A DNA stretch of 64,000 bases from Candidatus Methylobacter oryzae. GTDB lineage: Bacteria; Pseudomonadota; Gammaproteobacteria; Methylococcales; Methylomonadaceae. Positions 45,340 through 54,699 of this stretch are shown here, in pieces; the first letter of the stretch is position 1, and every line of letters starts with the position of its first letter. The DNA lies in contig NZ_RYFG02000109.1 in NCBI RefSeq assembly GCF_003994235.2, positions 20,134 through 84,133 of the forward strand, in the 5' to 3' direction. The notes beneath the pieces are model-generated. The model was not told where the DNA came from, searched no databases, and saw only the letters and a program-made list of their open reading frames with translations. Position numbers and translations under genes: made by a program.

Positions 45340-46151
45340 GCGCTTTAACCTTTACGCTGAAATGTAAACCGGATCAGCGTGTTGATATGTCGCCGTTGGT
45401 CTGCCAAAAACTAGCCGATATGACGCTTGCTGAAATTGGCGCGCTTACTTTGCAAAATGGTAAACGCAAAGTGCGTGTCGATCAGTTGTTCGATGTTACC
45501 GGTAGCGATGCGCAAGATATTGTTATCAAAAACAGCTTTAGTAAGCTCGATTTTATCGGCAAAGAGCTGGAAGGCGGGCGCATAACGATTGAAGGCGATG
45601 CGGGGGCTTATCTTGGTTTGGGTATGAAGTCCGGCGAAATTGCTGTTTTGGGCGATGTTGGTCTTTATGCGGCCTGCGAAATGAAGAAAGGCTTTATAAC
45701 CGTTAATGGTAATGCCGGAGACTTTTTGGGTGCGGCTTTGCCGGGCAATAAAATGGGTATGAAAGGCGGGACTATCCTGGTTAAAGGCAATGTCGGCGAA
45801 CGTGCCGGCGATCATATGCGCCGCGGTAATATCCTGATTGAGGGCAGTGCAGGCGATTATTGCGGATCTCGAATGACTGCGGGTACTATCGCGGTCATGG
45901 GGCAAACCGGCAATTATTTGGGATATGCAATGCGCCGGGGCACGTTGCTGTTATGGAATCAGCCGCAAGCATCGGCAAGATTTAATGATTGCGGCGCGCA
46001 TACCTTGGCGTTTTTGCCGATATTGTTTGCGTCGTTTAAAAAGCTTAATTCCAAATTTGCCGATAGTTCGGCGTCCTTTAACCGGGTGCGGCGTTATGCC
46101 GGCGATATGTCGGAAATGGGGCGCGGTGAGGTCTTGGTTAAAATAAGCTAA
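45336..46151 (+). CDS. fhcC: Formyltransferase/hydrolase complex subunit C (FhcC, FwdC-like)
   Basis: A 271-residue protein dominated by a right-handed beta-helix of Gly-rich repeats (GGRITIEGDAGAYLGLGMKSGEI, GGTILVKGNVGERAGDHMRRG, GTIAVMGQTGNYLGYAMRRG), the GXGXG fold shared with FwdC and glutamate synthase C-terminal domains. It scaffolds the Fhc complex. It is the last of the four overlapping fhc genes and is followed by a terminator. Confidence 0.95.
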   Translation: MSALTFTLKCKPDQRVDMSPLVCQKLADMTLAEIGALTLQNGKRKVRVDQLFDVTGSDAQDIVIKNSFSKLDFIGKELEGGRITIEGDAGAYLGLGMKSGEIAVLGDVGLYAACEMKKGFITVNGNAGDFLGAALPGNKMGMKGGTILVKGNVGERAGDHMRRGNILIEGSAGDYCGSRMTAGTIAVMGQTGNYLGYAMRRGTLLLWNQPQASARFNDCGAHTLAFLPILFASFKKLNSKFADSSASFNRVRRYAGDMSEMGRGEVLVKIS

Positions 46152-46179
46152 GCGGATGTTAGCCTGTTAGGGAGCAAAG

Positions 46180-46212
46180 AAAGCCTCAGTATAAAAGCTG
46201 GGGCTTTTTTTA
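46180..46212 (+). terminator. Terminator of the fhc operon
   Basis: AAAGCCTCAG pairs with CTGGGGCTTT (one T-G pair) around an eight-base loop and runs into seven T residues, 28 bases after the fhcC stop. Confidence 0.88.
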
Positions 46213-46251
46213 TTGGGGCAATATATTCCGTAGGTTTTCATAAAGAGAATT

Positions 46252-47103
46252 ATGGCAGTATTAACAACAAGCAATCATAGCCGGGACATTGCCGGTTTAA
46301 AGTATGTCTATCCTGTACTTTCCAGGCGCGCGGGCGGTTTGTCTATCGGCATTAATTTTAATATCAATAATGCGTGCAACTGGCGCTGCATTTATTGCCA
46401 GGTGCCCGATTTAAAAGCCGGCGCCGCGCCGGATTTGGATTTTCAGTTGCTGGAAGACGAGTTGCGGTTTTTTCTTGACGATGTGCTATATGGAGATTTC
46501 TATCGTCGCTTCCAGGTGGATGAAGATAAGAGGGTAATTAAGGATATTGCTATCTCCGGTAACGGTGAATCAACCAGTGTAAGGGATTTTGATAAGGCTG
46601 TGGCTTTAATCGGCAGGGTGGCAACAGAAGCAGGGGTTTTTCCTCAAAGTAATTTTGTGTTGATCACGAATGGAAGCTTGGTTCATCGGCCAGGCGTCCA
46701 AAGTGGATTGAAAAAGTTAAACGAATATGGCGGAGAGGTATGGTTTAAGTTGGACAGCGCTACCGAAGAAGGCAGGGGTTTAATGAATAATGCGGGGCGG
46801 GGGCTTCAAGCAAGCGTCAAAAATTTATTGCTTTCTGCAAGGCTATGTCCGACAAGATTGCAAACATGTTTATTGGATTACGATAAGCGCGGCTTGTCTT
46901 TGCAAGAAAGAAATGCTTTTCTTGATTTGCTGAAAAGGCTTAAAACAGAAAGTTGTGTGTTAAAAGGGGTGATGCTGTATACGATTGCGCGGCCATCGCT
47001 CCAGCCGGAATCCGGTCGGCTGGAGAAGTTGCCGGTAGAGGTGCTGAATATGTTCGCCGAGGAGATCAGGCGCTTGGGCGTTGATGTTTTGGTATCTGGA
47101 TGA
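46252..47103 (+). CDS. Radical SAM protein
   Basis: A 283-residue radical SAM enzyme. The iron-sulfur motif is Cys42-X3-Cys46-X2-Cys49 (CNWRCIYC), with GINFNINNACNW upstream and the SAM-contacting ISGNGEST (GGE-like) segment near 100. NFVLITNGSL and EVWFKLDSATEEG fit the mid-barrel strands. There are no extra Cys clusters of the SPASM type. It follows the fhc operon in the same direction after its terminator, so it is adjacent rather than co-transcribed. The reaction is unknown; a role in C1 cofactor synthesis is only a guess from position. Confidence 0.85.
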   Translation: MAVLTTSNHSRDIAGLKYVYPVLSRRAGGLSIGINFNINNACNWRCIYCQVPDLKAGAAPDLDFQLLEDELRFFLDDVLYGDFYRRFQVDEDKRVIKDIAISGNGESTSVRDFDKAVALIGRVATEAGVFPQSNFVLITNGSLVHRPGVQSGLKKLNEYGGEVWFKLDSATEEGRGLMNNAGRGLQASVKNLLLSARLCPTRLQTCLLDYDKRGLSLQERNAFLDLLKRLKTESCVLKGVMLYTIARPSLQPESGRLEKLPVEVLNMFAEEIRRLGVDVLVSG

Positions 47104-47111
47104 GTGGTGTC

Positions 47112-47363
47112 TTAACCTTTTATATCCAGTAGGGACCCAATTGTCTTTTTATCGGCTTCAAGCAATTTGACTGCGGCAGAAGTTTCCAGTTCTGCATCTT
47201 TCAAGCTCAGTACCGGTTTAATAATATCGTTGGAATTGAACTCCGAACTGCCGACTTCGCCGTTTTGCATGGGCAATTTAGCGATTACTTGAGCCGAGTC
47301 CGCAGCTTTATGTTGTGCAGTGTTTATTAAATTAACTGCACTGGTGGTTGGTGAGATATTCAT
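47112..47363 (-). CDS. Small protein with flagellar rod-like C-terminus
   Basis: An 83-residue protein with a strong ribosome-binding site (AAGGGGG) before the ATG. The tail (LETSAAVKLLEADKKTIGSLLDIKG) resembles the C-terminal helix of flagellar rod and hook proteins (Flg_bbr_C: AxxKVIxTxDxMLGTLLDIK). The N-terminus MNISPTTSAVNLINTAQHKAADSA fits the coiled N-terminal helix of the same group. Similar mini-proteins are often annotated as hypothetical or FlgE-like. No flagellar genes lie nearby, so function is open. Confidence 0.6.
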   Translation of the reverse strand: MNISPTTSAVNLINTAQHKAADSAQVIAKLPMQNGEVGSSEFNSNDIIKPVLSLKDAELETSAAVKLLEADKKTIGSLLDIKG

Positions 47364-47570
47364 GTTCTACCCCCTTATACATTGAATTAGCTCAAAAGTA
47401 ATACTACATCCAGTATGGATAATATGCAAAGACTGAATTTTAATTTTGTTGGAAAATTGTGAGTAAGTGGATGTTTTTTAAGTAATGATCTTTTAATTCT
47501 TTACGGGTTTTGAATTTATAACTTGCCGAGCTGATGTAATTGCAGATATAATTCTAAGTTCACTCAAAAT

Positions 47571-47655
47571 GCGAATGTGGCGGAACTGGTAGACGCGCTG
47601 GATTTAGGTTCCAGTAGGTTATCCTGTGAGAGTTCGAGTCTCTCCATTCGTACCA
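47571..47655 (+). tRNA. tRNA-Leu (anticodon TAG)
   Basis: The acceptor arms GCGAATG (47571-47577) and CATTCGT (47645-47651) pair with one G-T pair at the end. The anticodon loop TTTAGGT gives TAG, a long variable arm is present, the T arm is AGAGTTCGAGTCTCT, and CCA is encoded. Confidence 0.95.
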
Positions 47656-48159
47656 TCTTTTCTATATTGCAAAGCAACCGCGGCCTGTTTATTTTAAGTG
47701 GGTTCTTGCTGTGCGATATAAAAATTCAAAGTCTTTCTTCGGTTTGCCAATGCGTCGCGTCGAGTTATCGGGCGCTTTGCTGCTTTTCTCTATCTTTGAG
47801 TCAAGGGCCATCTTGTGGTCCAACTTGTAAGGTTATTGTATCGCCTACAGAAACTGATTCTTCTTTGCATCGAAAATACAATAGCTTTGCGATGACTCGA
47901 CTGCTTCCTTAAGATTAAGTGGTGAAAGTAGGCTTCGAGTGGGCCTAAATCTGTTACAATATTCAGTTAACACAGGCGTGCAAATAGGGTAATGGTAAGC
48001 ATTGTGGAGATGTTGCTTAGTATGGATGCGGAAAGCAGAGTGGCGCAGGGAGTGGTTTGCCAAGAGCTTGGCTTTTTATTGAGACATCTTCATTTATACT
48101 TAATTATTGGCAATGTTTGGCGCGATGCATTAATACTATTATAACAAGTTGAAATACAA
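47656..48159. other. Intergenic gap of about 500 bases
   Basis: No gene, repeat or RNA is recognised. A frame that runs from tRNA-Leu to 47912 is not coding-like. A weak promoter candidate for lepA is TTGGCG (48117-48122) with TATAAC (48140-48145), spacing 17, only 15 bases before the GTG start. Confidence 0.4.
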
Positions 48160-49959
48160 GTGGATTTAAAACATATAAGAAATTTTTCCATTATCGCTCA
48201 TATTGATCACGGTAAATCGACGCTTGCGGATCGGTTTATTCAAATTTGCGGTGGCTTAAGCGCTAGGGAGATGTCCGCGCAAGTACTTGATTCAATGGAT
48301 ATAGAAAAAGAGCGGGGTATTACGATTAAAGCCCAGAGTGTTACGCTGGATTTTAAAGCGAAAGACGGCGAAACTTATCAGCTTAATTTTATCGATACCC
48401 CTGGGCATGTGGATTTTTCTTATGAAGTTTCCAGGTCTTTAGCTGCTTGCGAAGGCGCGTTGCTGGTCGTTGATGCCGCGCAAGGCGTTGAGGCGCAAAG
48501 CGTTGCCAACTGTTATACGGCGATAGAACAAGGTTTGGAAGTTGTGCCGGTGCTGAATAAAATCGATTTGCCTTCTGCCGAACCTGCGCGGGTGCAGGCG
48601 GAAATTGAAGAGGTGATCGGTATTCCTGCCGACGAGGCGTTGATGATCAGCGCTAAAACGGGCTTGGGTGTTGAGGATGTGCTGGAGCAACTGGTAATTA
48701 AGATTCCTCCACCGAAAGGCGATATAGACGGGCCGTTGCAGGCGTTGATTATCGACTCCTGGTTTGATAGCTATCTGGGCGTGGTGTCGCTGGTCAGGAT
48801 CGTGCATGGTAGTATCCGTAGAAAACAAAAGATCACTATCATGTCCACCGGTAAGTCGTTTATCGCTGAGAAGGTTGGGGTTTTTACGCCGAAACGTCTG
48901 GAAAAAGAAGTTTTAAACACCGGTGAAGTCGGGTTTGTCGTGGCCGGCATTAAAGATATTTTCGGTGCGCCGGTCGGCGATACCATTACCTGGACGGATA
49001 AGCCTGCTCCCGAGCAGCTTACTGGATTCCAACGGGTGCAACCGCGCGTTTTTGCCGGATTGTATCCGGTCAGTTCCGATCATTATGAAGATTTGCGCGA
49101 GGCTCTCAATAAGTTAAAGCTTAATGACGCGTCCTTAAACTTTGAACCGGAAACGTCCCAAGCATTGGGCTTTGGTTTTCGTTGCGGTTTTCTCGGCATG
49201 CTGCACATGGAGATTGTGCAGGAGCGATTGGAAAGAGAATACGATGTCGACCTGATTACGACAGCGCCTACCGTTGTCTATGAAGTCATTACCCAGAACG
49301 AGCAAGTTTTGATGATTGATAATCCGGCTAAACTGCCGGATATGGGAACTATCAAAGAAATCAGGGAGCCTATTATCCGGGCTAATATCCTTGTTCCTGA
49401 AACTTATCTGGGAGGTGTCATCACGTTGTGTATAGAAAAACGCGGTGTTCAGAAAGACATGCAGTACGTTGGCAGGCAGGTGTCGCTGCATTATGAAATG
49501 CCGCTCAGTGAAGTAGTGCTGGATTTCTTCGATCGATTGAAGTCCGTGAGTCGGGGGTTCGCATCGTTTGACTACGAGTTTTTGCGTTTCCAGCCGGCTG
49601 AGCTGGTCAAGTTGGACGTGCTGATTAACTCCGAGAAGGTTGATGCGCTGTCTATTATCGTGCATCGCGATCTCAGTCAAAACCGGGGGCGGGACTTGGT
49701 TGAGAAGATGAAAGATCTGATTCCGCGGCAAATGTATGAAGTGGCGATACAGGCTGCCATCGGTTCCAAGATTATTGCTCGATCCACCGTTAAAGCAATG
49801 CGGAAGAATGTGATTGCAAAATGTTACGGCGGCGATATTAGCCGTAAGAAAAAATTGCTCGAGAAGCAAAAAGCCGGAAAGAAACGAATGAAGCAGGTCG
49901 GCAATATTGAGATTCCTCAAGAAGCATTTCTAGCCGTTTTGCAGCTTAATAAAGAATAA
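48160..49959 (+). CDS. lepA: Elongation factor 4 (LepA)
   Basis: A 599-residue ribosome-binding GTPase thought to back-translocate or rescue stalled ribosomes. The GTPase motifs are AHIDHGKST (G1), [10 protein letters not shown] (G3) and LNKIDLP (G4). The C-terminal LepA-specific domain includes [39 protein letters not shown], which is diagnostic. The start is GTG at 48160; this gives [19 protein letters not shown], two or three residues longer than E. coli LepA. No strong ribosome-binding site is visible. It heads the conserved lepA-lepB-rnc-era-recO-pdxJ cluster. Confidence 0.97.
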   Translation: MDLKHIRNFSIIAHIDHGKSTLADRFIQICGGLSAREMSAQVLDSMDIEKERGITIKAQSVTLDFKAKDGETYQLNFIDTPGHVDFSYEVSRSLAACEGALLVVDAAQGVEAQSVANCYTAIEQGLEVVPVLNKIDLPSAEPARVQAEIEEVIGIPADEALMISAKTGLGVEDVLEQLVIKIPPPKGDIDGPLQALIIDSWFDSYLGVVSLVRIVHGSIRRKQKITIMSTGKSFIAEKVGVFTPKRLEKEVLNTGEVGFVVAGIKDIFGAPVGDTITWTDKPAPEQLTGFQRVQPRVFAGLYPVSSDHYEDLREALNKLKLNDASLNFEPETSQALGFGFRCGFLGMLHMEIVQERLEREYDVDLITTAPTVVYEVITQNEQVLMIDNPAKLPDMGTIKEIREPIIRANILVPETYLGGVITLCIEKRGVQKDMQYVGRQVSLHYEMPLSEVVLDFFDRLKSVSRGFASFDYEFLRFQPAELVKLDVLINSEKVDALSIIVHRDLSQNRGRDLVEKMKDLIPRQMYEVAIQAAIGSKIIARSTVKAMRKNVIAKCYGGDISRKKKLLEKQKAGKKRMKQVGNIEIPQEAFLAVLQLNKE

Positions 49960-49963
49960 AATC

Positions 49964-50035
49964 AGACGAAAGGCAAAAAGTATAAGGCGAAAAAACACCT
50001 TTCGTCTTTTATCTTTTATCTTTCGTTTTTTGCCT
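49964..50035. repeat. Inverted repeats between lepA and lepB
   Basis: AGACGAAAGG (49964-49973) and CCTTTCGTCT (49998-50007) are perfect inverted copies followed by a T-rich tract. GGCGAAAAAAC and GTTTTTTGCC lie inside and after it. The whole gap is built from CTTTCG/CGAAAGG words. It may end the lepA transcript, or be a small repeat element of the kind seen elsewhere in the window. Confidence 0.55.
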
Positions 50036-50061
50036 TAAACCTTTCACCCGAATATATAAAC

Positions 50062-50838
50062 ATGGACTATGATTTTTCCTTCTTTCTTGTCGTTGCCACA
50101 TTGGTTACCGGTATCATTTGGGGCGGGTACTTGCTGGTGCTTAAATCAAGGGGAGAGGTTTTTGATGAAGAAAAAGAGCCTTGGTTTGTCGAGTATGCCC
50201 ATTCTTTTTTTCCGGTGGTGCTGATTGTATTATTGTTGCGTTCATTTATAGCCGAACCTTTCCGCATACCTTCCGCGTCAATGATGCCTACCTTGCTGAT
50301 AGGCGATTTTATTCTGGTTAATAAATTTGCTTATGGAATACGGTTGCCGGTTATCAATAAAAAAGTCATTGAGTTGAATGAGCCTAAGCGCGGGGATATT
50401 GTCGTTTTTCGCTATCCTAAAGACCCGGCTGTTGATTACATCAAGCGTGTGATTGGCCTGCCGGGAGACAGAGTTGCTTACTACGATAAAAAACTACATA
50501 TCAATGGGGTTCCGATCAATCAAGTTTCCTTAGGGCGCTATCAAGGTGTGGGTCAAGGCGAGGATATGACCGGGAATGAGCATTTGTTGGAAGATTTGAC
50601 CGGTGTTGAGCACAGTATTTTGATCAGGAATGGTGCGGCGTCAGCTGAAGGTGTTTATATCGTGCCGAAAGGCAGCTACTTTGTAATGGGGGATAACCGC
50701 GATAACAGTAACGATAGCCGTTATTGGGGTACGGTTCCTGAAGAAAACCTGGTTGGAAAAGCTTTTTTTATCTGGATGAGCTGGGACTGGCAGCACAAAG
50801 GTGTTGGCTTTGACCGTATTGGTACGGTGTTGAAATAA
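50062..50838 (+). CDS. lepB: Signal peptidase I (LepB)
   Basis: A 258-residue inner-membrane protease that removes signal peptides of exported proteins. Two N-terminal helices (FFLVVATLVTGIIWGGYLLVL and FFPVVLIVLLLRSFIA) precede the periplasmic domain. The catalytic Ser73 lies in PSASMMPTL and Lys128 in DYIKRVIGLPGD, matching Ser91/Lys146 of E. coli LepB. The C-terminal box GDNRDNSNDSRYWG is intact. It follows lepA and precedes DUF4845 and rnc. Confidence 0.97.
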   Translation: MDYDFSFFLVVATLVTGIIWGGYLLVLKSRGEVFDEEKEPWFVEYAHSFFPVVLIVLLLRSFIAEPFRIPSASMMPTLLIGDFILVNKFAYGIRLPVINKKVIELNEPKRGDIVVFRYPKDPAVDYIKRVIGLPGDRVAYYDKKLHINGVPINQVSLGRYQGVGQGEDMTGNEHLLEDLTGVEHSILIRNGAASAEGVYIVPKGSYFVMGDNRDNSNDSRYWGTVPEENLVGKAFFIWMSWDWQHKGVGFDRIGTVLK

Positions 50839-50882
50839 CTGAACTATACTTATGATTTTATGTAAATCATTTGGAGAAAAAA

Positions 50883-51260
50883 ATGAATTTATCGGCTACG
50901 CGTCAGCAGGGCTTGACCCTGATTTCACTCATTTTTGTTTTAGGGCTCATCGGTTTTTTCGTTTTGCTGACATTGAAGATAGTTCCAATCTACCTGGATC
51001 ACGGTAAAGTAAAGAGTGCGTTGGAGGCGTTAAAAGCCACTCCTGAACTAGAAACGAAAAGCGAATATGAAATCAGGGATAGTTTAAACAAGCGCTTTAA
51101 CATTAATTATGTTTACGATGTCAAACAAGATGACATCAAAGTTGTTAAGCATGGCAACTATTTAAAAGTGGATATCGAATATGAAACTGTCGTGAAATTG
51201 GTCGGTAATCTGAGTGCATTGGCCGAGTTTCATGACACTATTGAGGCAGGAGAAGAGTGA
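50883..51260 (+). CDS. DUF4845 membrane protein
   Basis: A 125-residue protein with one N-terminal hydrophobic segment (GLTLISLIFVLGLIGFFVLLTLKI) similar to a type IV pilin-like start, then a small soluble domain in the periplasm. The ATG at 50883 follows GGAG by six bases; a TTG four codons upstream overlaps that site. DUF4845 proteins occur between lepB and rnc in many proteobacteria but have no known function. The last four bases overlap the GTG of rnc (GTGA). Confidence 0.85.
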   Translation: MNLSATRQQGLTLISLIFVLGLIGFFVLLTLKIVPIYLDHGKVKSALEALKATPELETKSEYEIRDSLNKRFNINYVYDVKQDDIKVVKHGNYLKVDIEYETVVKLVGNLSALAEFHDTIEAGEE

Positions 51261-51943
51261 TAAAAAAGCCTGAAGAACTATGTAAAAAGCTGGGTTTGGC
51301 GTTTAACAATCCCCAGCTTTTTATTACGGCTTTAACCCATCGGAGCGCAAGTTCGAACAACAACGAACGGTTGGAGTTTTTGGGTGATTCAATTTTGGGA
51401 TTTGTTATTGCCCAGAAGCTATATGAGTTATTTCCCGATGCTTGTGAAGGTGTTCTAAGCCGTTTAAGAGCAAGCTTGGTCAATCAAGGCTCGCTCGCAG
51501 ATCTCGCCAGGAAGCATCAATTGGGTGATTATTTATTGCTGGGTTCGGGAGAGTTGAAGAGTGGTGGTTTCCGTCGCGATTCCATTCTGTCCGATGCGGT
51601 GGAAGCAATTATAGGGGCGTTATATAACGATCAAGGTATGAGCGCTTGTCAGAAATGGATTGTCTTGTATTTATTTGCCGAGAAGCTGAAAAATCTATCT
51701 CTGGATAATTGGCAGAAAGATCCTAAAACTCAGCTACAGGAGTTAATGCAATCCAAGAAAATGGATTTGCCGGATTATACCTTGATAACTATGTCCGGCC
51801 TTGCGCATGAACAAACTTTTAAAGTTAAGTGTACGACTTCATTAATAGCAGAGTCTTGCATTGGTACTGGGAATTCCAGAAAAAAGGCCGAGCAGTCGGC
51901 GGCGGAGCTTATGCTCGAATTGTTAAATAAGGACACTAAATGA
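51257..51943 (+). CDS. rnc: Ribonuclease III
   Basis: A 228-residue double-strand RNase that matures rRNA and processes mRNA. The signature NERLEFLGDSIL lies at 36-47 with acidic metal ligands Glu40 and Asp44, a second acidic pair is in SDAVEAIIGALY, and the C-terminal double-stranded RNA-binding domain spans about 155-225. The start is GTG, overlapping the DUF4845 stop, and the stop region overlaps era (ATGA), so the three are translationally coupled. Confidence 0.96.
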   Translation: MIKKPEELCKKLGLAFNNPQLFITALTHRSASSNNNERLEFLGDSILGFVIAQKLYELFPDACEGVLSRLRASLVNQGSLADLARKHQLGDYLLLGSGELKSGGFRRDSILSDAVEAIIGALYNDQGMSACQKWIVLYLFAEKLKNLSLDNWQKDPKTQLQELMQSKKMDLPDYTLITMSGLAHEQTFKVKCTTSLIAESCIGTGNSRKKAEQSAAELMLELLNKDTK

Positions 51944-52821
51944 ATTGTGGTTTTGTCGCCCTGATCGGGCGACCTAATGTCGGCAAATCAACATTGATGA
52001 ATCATCTGCTGAAGCAGAAAATCAGCATTACCTCGCGCAAGCCTCAAACAACCCGGCATCAAATTCTCGGTATCAACACCACTGACGCAGGGCAGGCCAT
52101 TTACATGGATACGCCGGGCATGCATAACAGTGAAAAGCGGGCGCTGAATCGTTATTTAAACCGGACTGCTGAAACAACCTTATTGGGCGTTGACGTGATC
52201 GTCTGGTTGATCGACGGCTTGTCTTGGCATGAGTATGATGAGGCTATCTTCAAGAAACTGAAACAGGCAGGTTTGCCGGTGATCCTTGCTGTTAACAAAG
52301 TTGATAAGGTGGCCGACAAGGAAGCGATTTTGACTTTTTTTAACGAAGCTCAACATCGTTTTCCGTTTAAACATTTAATACCGATCTCCGCGTTAAAAGG
52401 CACTAATCTTGATGAGTTGGAAAGCTTGATCATGCAGTTATTGCCTGAACGGGATTTAATCTATCCTGAGGATCAGGTAACCGACAGGTCCGAGCGCTTT
52501 CTGGCTGCTGAAATTGTCAGGGAAAAGTTAACCAGGCGCTTGGGTGCCGAACTTCCTTATGCGTTGACGGTAGAGATTGAGCGTTACGAAGAAAAGCCCC
52601 ATATTACTAAAATATATGCCATCATCTGGGTGGAACGATTGACCCAGAAGAATATAGTAATCGGCAAAGACGGTGATATGCTAAAGAAAGTCGGCACCGA
52701 TGCCCGGTTGGATATAGAAAAGCTAATCGGACAGAAGGTTTATCTGCAGCTTTGGGTTAAAGTTAAAAAAGGCTGGTCGGATAGCGAGCGAGCCTTGCAA
52801 AGCTTGGGATTCAATGACTGA
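51940..52821 (+). CDS. era: GTPase Era
   Basis: A 293-residue GTPase that binds the 3' end of 16S rRNA and checks small-subunit assembly. G1 is GRPNVGKS at the N-terminus, G3 DTPGMH and G4 NKVDK; the C-terminal KH domain has VIGKDGDMLKKVGTDARLDIEKLIGQKVYLQLWVKV. It overlaps rnc on the left and recO on the right by eight bases. Confidence 0.97.
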   Translation: MNCGFVALIGRPNVGKSTLMNHLLKQKISITSRKPQTTRHQILGINTTDAGQAIYMDTPGMHNSEKRALNRYLNRTAETTLLGVDVIVWLIDGLSWHEYDEAIFKKLKQAGLPVILAVNKVDKVADKEAILTFFNEAQHRFPFKHLIPISALKGTNLDELESLIMQLLPERDLIYPEDQVTDRSERFLAAEIVREKLTRRLGAELPYALTVEIERYEEKPHITKIYAIIWVERLTQKNIVIGKDGDMLKKVGTDARLDIEKLIGQKVYLQLWVKVKKGWSDSERALQSLGFND

Positions 52822-53617
52822 ACCGGCAGTTTATTTGCAACCCGCTTTTATTTTGCAGCATCGTAAATACCGGGAAACTAGCCTGATTATTGATGTATTG
52901 ACCCGGGATTTCGGCCGGGTTTCTCTATTGGCTAAAGGTGTTAGAAAGGCCAAGTCAAAAACAGCGGGACTGCTGCAACCGTTTATTCCATTGCTCATTT
53001 CCTACTTTGGCAAGGCAGAGTTAAAAACGCTGACCGATGTTGAGCTTCAGCCAGCCAGCCCGATCCCTGGAGATAACCGCGCATGTTCCCGGCCTGCTTA
53101 CGGTATACACTCCGTCCCTGGAGATATAATTCAGCCGCTTGGTGAGCTAAAAGGGCTTGCGTTGTATTGCGGTTTTTATGTTAATGAGCTGATCGGATAT
53201 TTTTTGCACAAATATGATCCACATCCTGAGGTGTTTGATTATTACAGTAGATGTTTATCGCGTCTCTCGGATGGGGCTAATATAGAAGCGGCATTACGGG
53301 AATTTGAGCTTGATCTGTTGCAGGTTGTGGGTTATGGCTTGCCGTTGGAATACGATGTTAATGATCATCCCATTGGGTCTTTTAAAAAATATGACTTTAA
53401 TGTCGGTCAAGGCGCGGTTGAGGCTTTGAATGGACAGTTTTCAGGTAAGGCTTTGCAAGCGCTTAACGCCAGGAAGTTGACCGATTCGCAAGTATTAGTC
53501 GAAGCGAAAATACTGATGCGTATGGTCATTGATGTATATCTGCAGGGCAAGCAGCTTAAAAGCCGGGCAGTTATCAATGAAATCATAAAGCACACTAGTG
53601 CCGAACGGGATTTATAA
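52814..53617 (+). CDS. recO: DNA repair protein RecO, with an in-frame insertion
   Basis: A 267-residue protein that loads RecA at gaps with RecR. The N-terminal OB fold (FILQHRKYRETSLIIDVLTRDFGRVSLLAKGVRKAKSK) is clear, and the helical core has LALYCGFYVNELIGYFLHKYDPHPEVFDYY. Between them, around residues 80-107, lie about 26 extra residues absent from E. coli RecO (PIPGDNRACSRP...SVPGDI). The DNA there contains a direct repeat (53064-53075 and 53115-53126). The reading frame is kept, so the protein is probably functional, though this has not been shown. It overlaps era and is followed by pdxJ. Confidence 0.9.
   Translation: MTEPAVYLQPAFILQHRKYRETSLIIDVLTRDFGRVSLLAKGVRKAKSKTAGLLQPFIPLLISYFGKAELKTLTDVELQPASPIPGDNRACSRPAYGIHSVPGDIIQPLGELKGLALYCGFYVNELIGYFLHKYDPHPEVFDYYSRCLSRLSDGANIEAALREFELDLLQVVGYGLPLEYDVNDHPIGSFKKYDFNVGQGAVEALNGQFSGKALQALNARKLTDSQVLVEAKILMRMVIDVYLQGKQLKSRAVINEIIKHTSAERDL
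53064..53126. repeat. 12-bp direct repeat inside recO
   Basis: TCCCTGGAGATA occurs at 53064-53075 and again at 53115-53126, 51 bases (17 codons) apart and in the same frame. CTCC-GTCCCT-GGAG forms a small hairpin at the second copy. The block coincides with the extra residues in RecO. Confidence 0.7.
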
Positions 53618-53695
53618 TCTCGATCCTAACATTTAACCAGTCATAATAATCTCGAACGGAGTGGGCGGAGCTACAAGCTCTGGCCAGCGTGAAAA

Positions 53696-54445
53696 ATGAA
53701 CAGAAAAGACATTTTATTAGGCGTGAATATCGATCACGTCGCTACCTTGAGGCAAGCCAGAGGTACGCTTTATCCCGAAACGATCCAGGCGGCATTGGTT
53801 GCGGAGCAGGCCGGTGCTGACGGCATTACCGCGCATTTGCGAGAAGACCGTCGGCATATTCAGGACAGGGATATTTATCTATTAAAAGATATGCTCCATA
53901 CCCGGTTGAATATGGAAATGGCCGTAACCGATGAAATGGTCGGCATAGCGATGAAAGTGCGGCCTTATGCTTGCTGTTTGGTGCCCGAAAAACGTGAGGA
54001 ATTGACTACCGAAGGTGGGTTGGATGTCGCCGGCAACTTGCAGCGCCTGCAATGGGCGTGCGACAAATTGGCTGGGGCAGGTGTTGAGGTGTCCCTATTT
54101 ATTGATCCGGATGAGTTGCAAATTGATGCGGCAGTAAAAGCCGGAGCGCCGGTTGTGGAATTGCATACCGGCTGTTACGCCGATGCGGATAATCCCCGGC
54201 AGCAAGCCGAAGAGTTGGCGCGGATCAGAAGAGCTGCTGTTTATGCGCATAGTGCCGGGTTACAAGTGAATGCCGGGCATGGTTTGAATTTTCATAATGT
54301 AGAGGCAATCTGTGCAATACCGGAAATAGTAGAGCTTAATATCGGCCACTCGATTATCGCACAGGCGGTATTTTCCGGGTTGGCTCAAACGGTTAAAGAT
54401 TTGAAGCGCGTAATGCGCAACTCAAGAATGCAGCACAGCATGTGA
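53696..54445 (+). CDS. pdxJ: Pyridoxine 5'-phosphate synthase (PdxJ)
   Basis: A 249-residue TIM-barrel enzyme that condenses 1-deoxyxylulose 5-phosphate with 3-amino-2-oxopropyl phosphate, the ring-forming step of vitamin B6 synthesis. [33 protein letters not shown] and [11 protein letters not shown] are the characteristic active-site loops. It follows recO as in many gammaproteobacteria; acpS, the usual next gene, is not present. A gap of about 250 bases after it has no gene. Confidence 0.96.
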   Translation: MNRKDILLGVNIDHVATLRQARGTLYPETIQAALVAEQAGADGITAHLREDRRHIQDRDIYLLKDMLHTRLNMEMAVTDEMVGIAMKVRPYACCLVPEKREELTTEGGLDVAGNLQRLQWACDKLAGAGVEVSLFIDPDELQIDAAVKAGAPVVELHTGCYADADNPRQQAEELARIRRAAVYAHSAGLQVNAGHGLNFHNVEAICAIPEIVELNIGHSIIAQAVFSGLAQTVKDLKRVMRNSRMQHSM

Positions 54446-54699
54446 AAATAGGGCGCATTAGCAGGCTAATCGGTATGAATGAGCAATGCTTTGTTTGTCG
54501 TTGCCGAATAGTTGGCCTAACACCGCCTTTTTCTGTCGAAGTTCGCAGCAGGCATAGTGGTGGAGCCTGAAATCATATCATTTTTTTTAGCAGTTATTGA
54601 ATGATTGCAGGCTGGAAGGCTGAGGTTGGAGCATTAATGTAATTAGCGGTATTTAGGCGCTATGAAAGCGATAATGTACCGCTCAATGGATGTCGAACG

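Noticed and set aside
47577..47912. Open frame of 111 codons starting in tRNA-Leu
   Set aside because: It begins inside a tRNA and has no ribosome-binding site or similarity.
49135..49920. Open frame of 261 codons on the minus strand
   Set aside because: It is antisense to the conserved lepA gene and has no recognisable motif.
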